64,000 nt of DNA from Lethocerus indicus. Lineage: Eukaryota; Arthropoda; Insecta; Hemiptera; Belostomatidae. The notes under the pieces are model-generated. The model made no database searches. It saw only the letters and a program-made list of their open reading frames with translations, and had not been told where the DNA came from. Positions 63,601 through 64,000 of this stretch are shown here, one piece after another. Numbering within the stretch: the stretch's first letter is position 1; each line of letters begins with the position of its first letter. The stretch lies in assembly GCA_019843655.1 (NCBI GenBank), contig JACDQD010000005.1, forward strand, positions 25,988,954 through 26,052,953. The letters are read 5' to 3'. The translations under genes and the position numbers were made by a program.

Positions 63601-64000
63601 GAGGTTTGCTCTCCGAAACAGGGCCTAAATTCACTAAGATACTTAACACACAACTCATTAAAGATCAATAATCGTGGTTAGAGGTAATAAATATCTGGGC
63701 AGTTCCTGTTTGTGGGTGCGGAGGTGGAGTAAGCCGAAGGCCGTTAGCAATAGGTGTTTGATTATTCGGTATAAGGCTGTTGAATTAAGTATAATTCGAG
63801 CAGTCGAAGGTTAATGTGCGGGGACTGGTGGGGTGGGGGGCACAGTAACTAATGCCAGACCAGTAACACTAGCAATCCATCAGGGGGTACAAGTTAGCAA
63901 TGAACAACAACCCCCACCACCTCCCTGATAGGCCCTCCCTTTTGCTGCTCTCCACCCTCCTTCCTCCACACTGTTCTATCCCTCTCAGTACCCTTTCCTG
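60646..64000. other. Islands at 60700-60970 and 62880-63250 in AT-rich sequence
   Basis: In the second island both strands are open (62894-63085 plus, 62878-63105 minus), without motifs. A minus-strand donor-like TCCCAG then GTGAGAG lies at about 63599, with no good acceptor above it. The end (63800-63970) is again GC-rich. Confidence 0.28.
62120..62300 (+). mobile_element. Possible piggyBac-type MITE end
   Basis: TTAACCCTTTAACCGC at 62120-62135 resembles the TTAA target plus CCCTTT-type terminus common in arthropod piggyBac-like non-autonomous elements. A second TTAACCCT occurs about 55 bases downstream. The opposite end (AGGGTTAA) was not found nearby, so the element is incomplete or the match is chance. 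Confidence 0.2.

Noticed and set aside
63483..63668. Minus-strand exon ending in TCCCAG/GTGAGAG
   Set aside because: The donor is good but no pyrimidine-rich acceptor precedes it and the peptide is not recognisable.
1..64000. Bacterial operon, phage, CRISPR array or integrated virus
   Set aside because: No dense coding, no ribosome binding sites, no regularly spaced direct repeats and no viral-like frames.

Overview
The window looks like a stretch of a large animal nuclear genome, most likely an arthropod and probably an insect. The reasons are an AT-rich non-coding background with very little coding sequence, eukaryotic splice signals, an insect-style TATA/initiator arrangement, short palindromic (MITE-like) repeats and many microsatellites. 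I could not identify the species. There is no sign of bacterial operons, ribosome binding sites, CRISPR arrays, rRNA or tRNA genes. Almost all open reading frames are chance frames, many of them inside GC-rich islands where stop codons are rare.

The only gene part I can defend well is one exon on the plus strand, 51926-52059. It has a pyrimidine-rich 3' splice site, a short 5' UTR, a start codon with an in-frame stop upstream, about 26 codons encoding a hydrophobic signal-peptide-like leader, and a good 5' splice site in phase 1. Leader exons followed by phase-1 introns are typical of genes for secreted or cell-surface proteins, including immunoglobulin-superfamily receptors with very long introns. 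I found no further coding exon in the remaining 12 kb, so the rest of the gene probably lies beyond 64000. The material upstream is probably its 5' region and first intron(s).

Upstream are weaker candidates for the 5' end of this or another gene. A second leader-like start at 37551 could also end in a phase-1 donor. A CRE palindrome lies at 37423 in a CpG-rich island, next to a strong minus-strand donor at 37378. A TATA box and initiator are spaced exactly as expected at 38839-38874, just downstream of a very GC-rich, CpG-rich island (38130-38810). Candidate TATA or first-exon regions also lie near 10545 and 12960-13190, and a possible minus-strand exon near 11768-11866.

The remaining sequence is a mosaic: roughly 35-40 short GC-rich, CpG-containing islands (about 200-700 bp), one every 1-3 kb, in an AT-rich background. 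Repeats include a foldback element (428-808), a composite inverted-repeat family with four copies (8264, 26945, 31408, 48698), a short TIR element (26717-26927), a divergent tandem duplication (12240-12815), a near-identical 50-bp pair (40623 and 45992), a possible piggyBac-type end (62120), a (GGGA)4 quadruplex motif (27589) and several unusually long perfect palindromes (6033, 7121, 28171, 42801, 47045, 50075).
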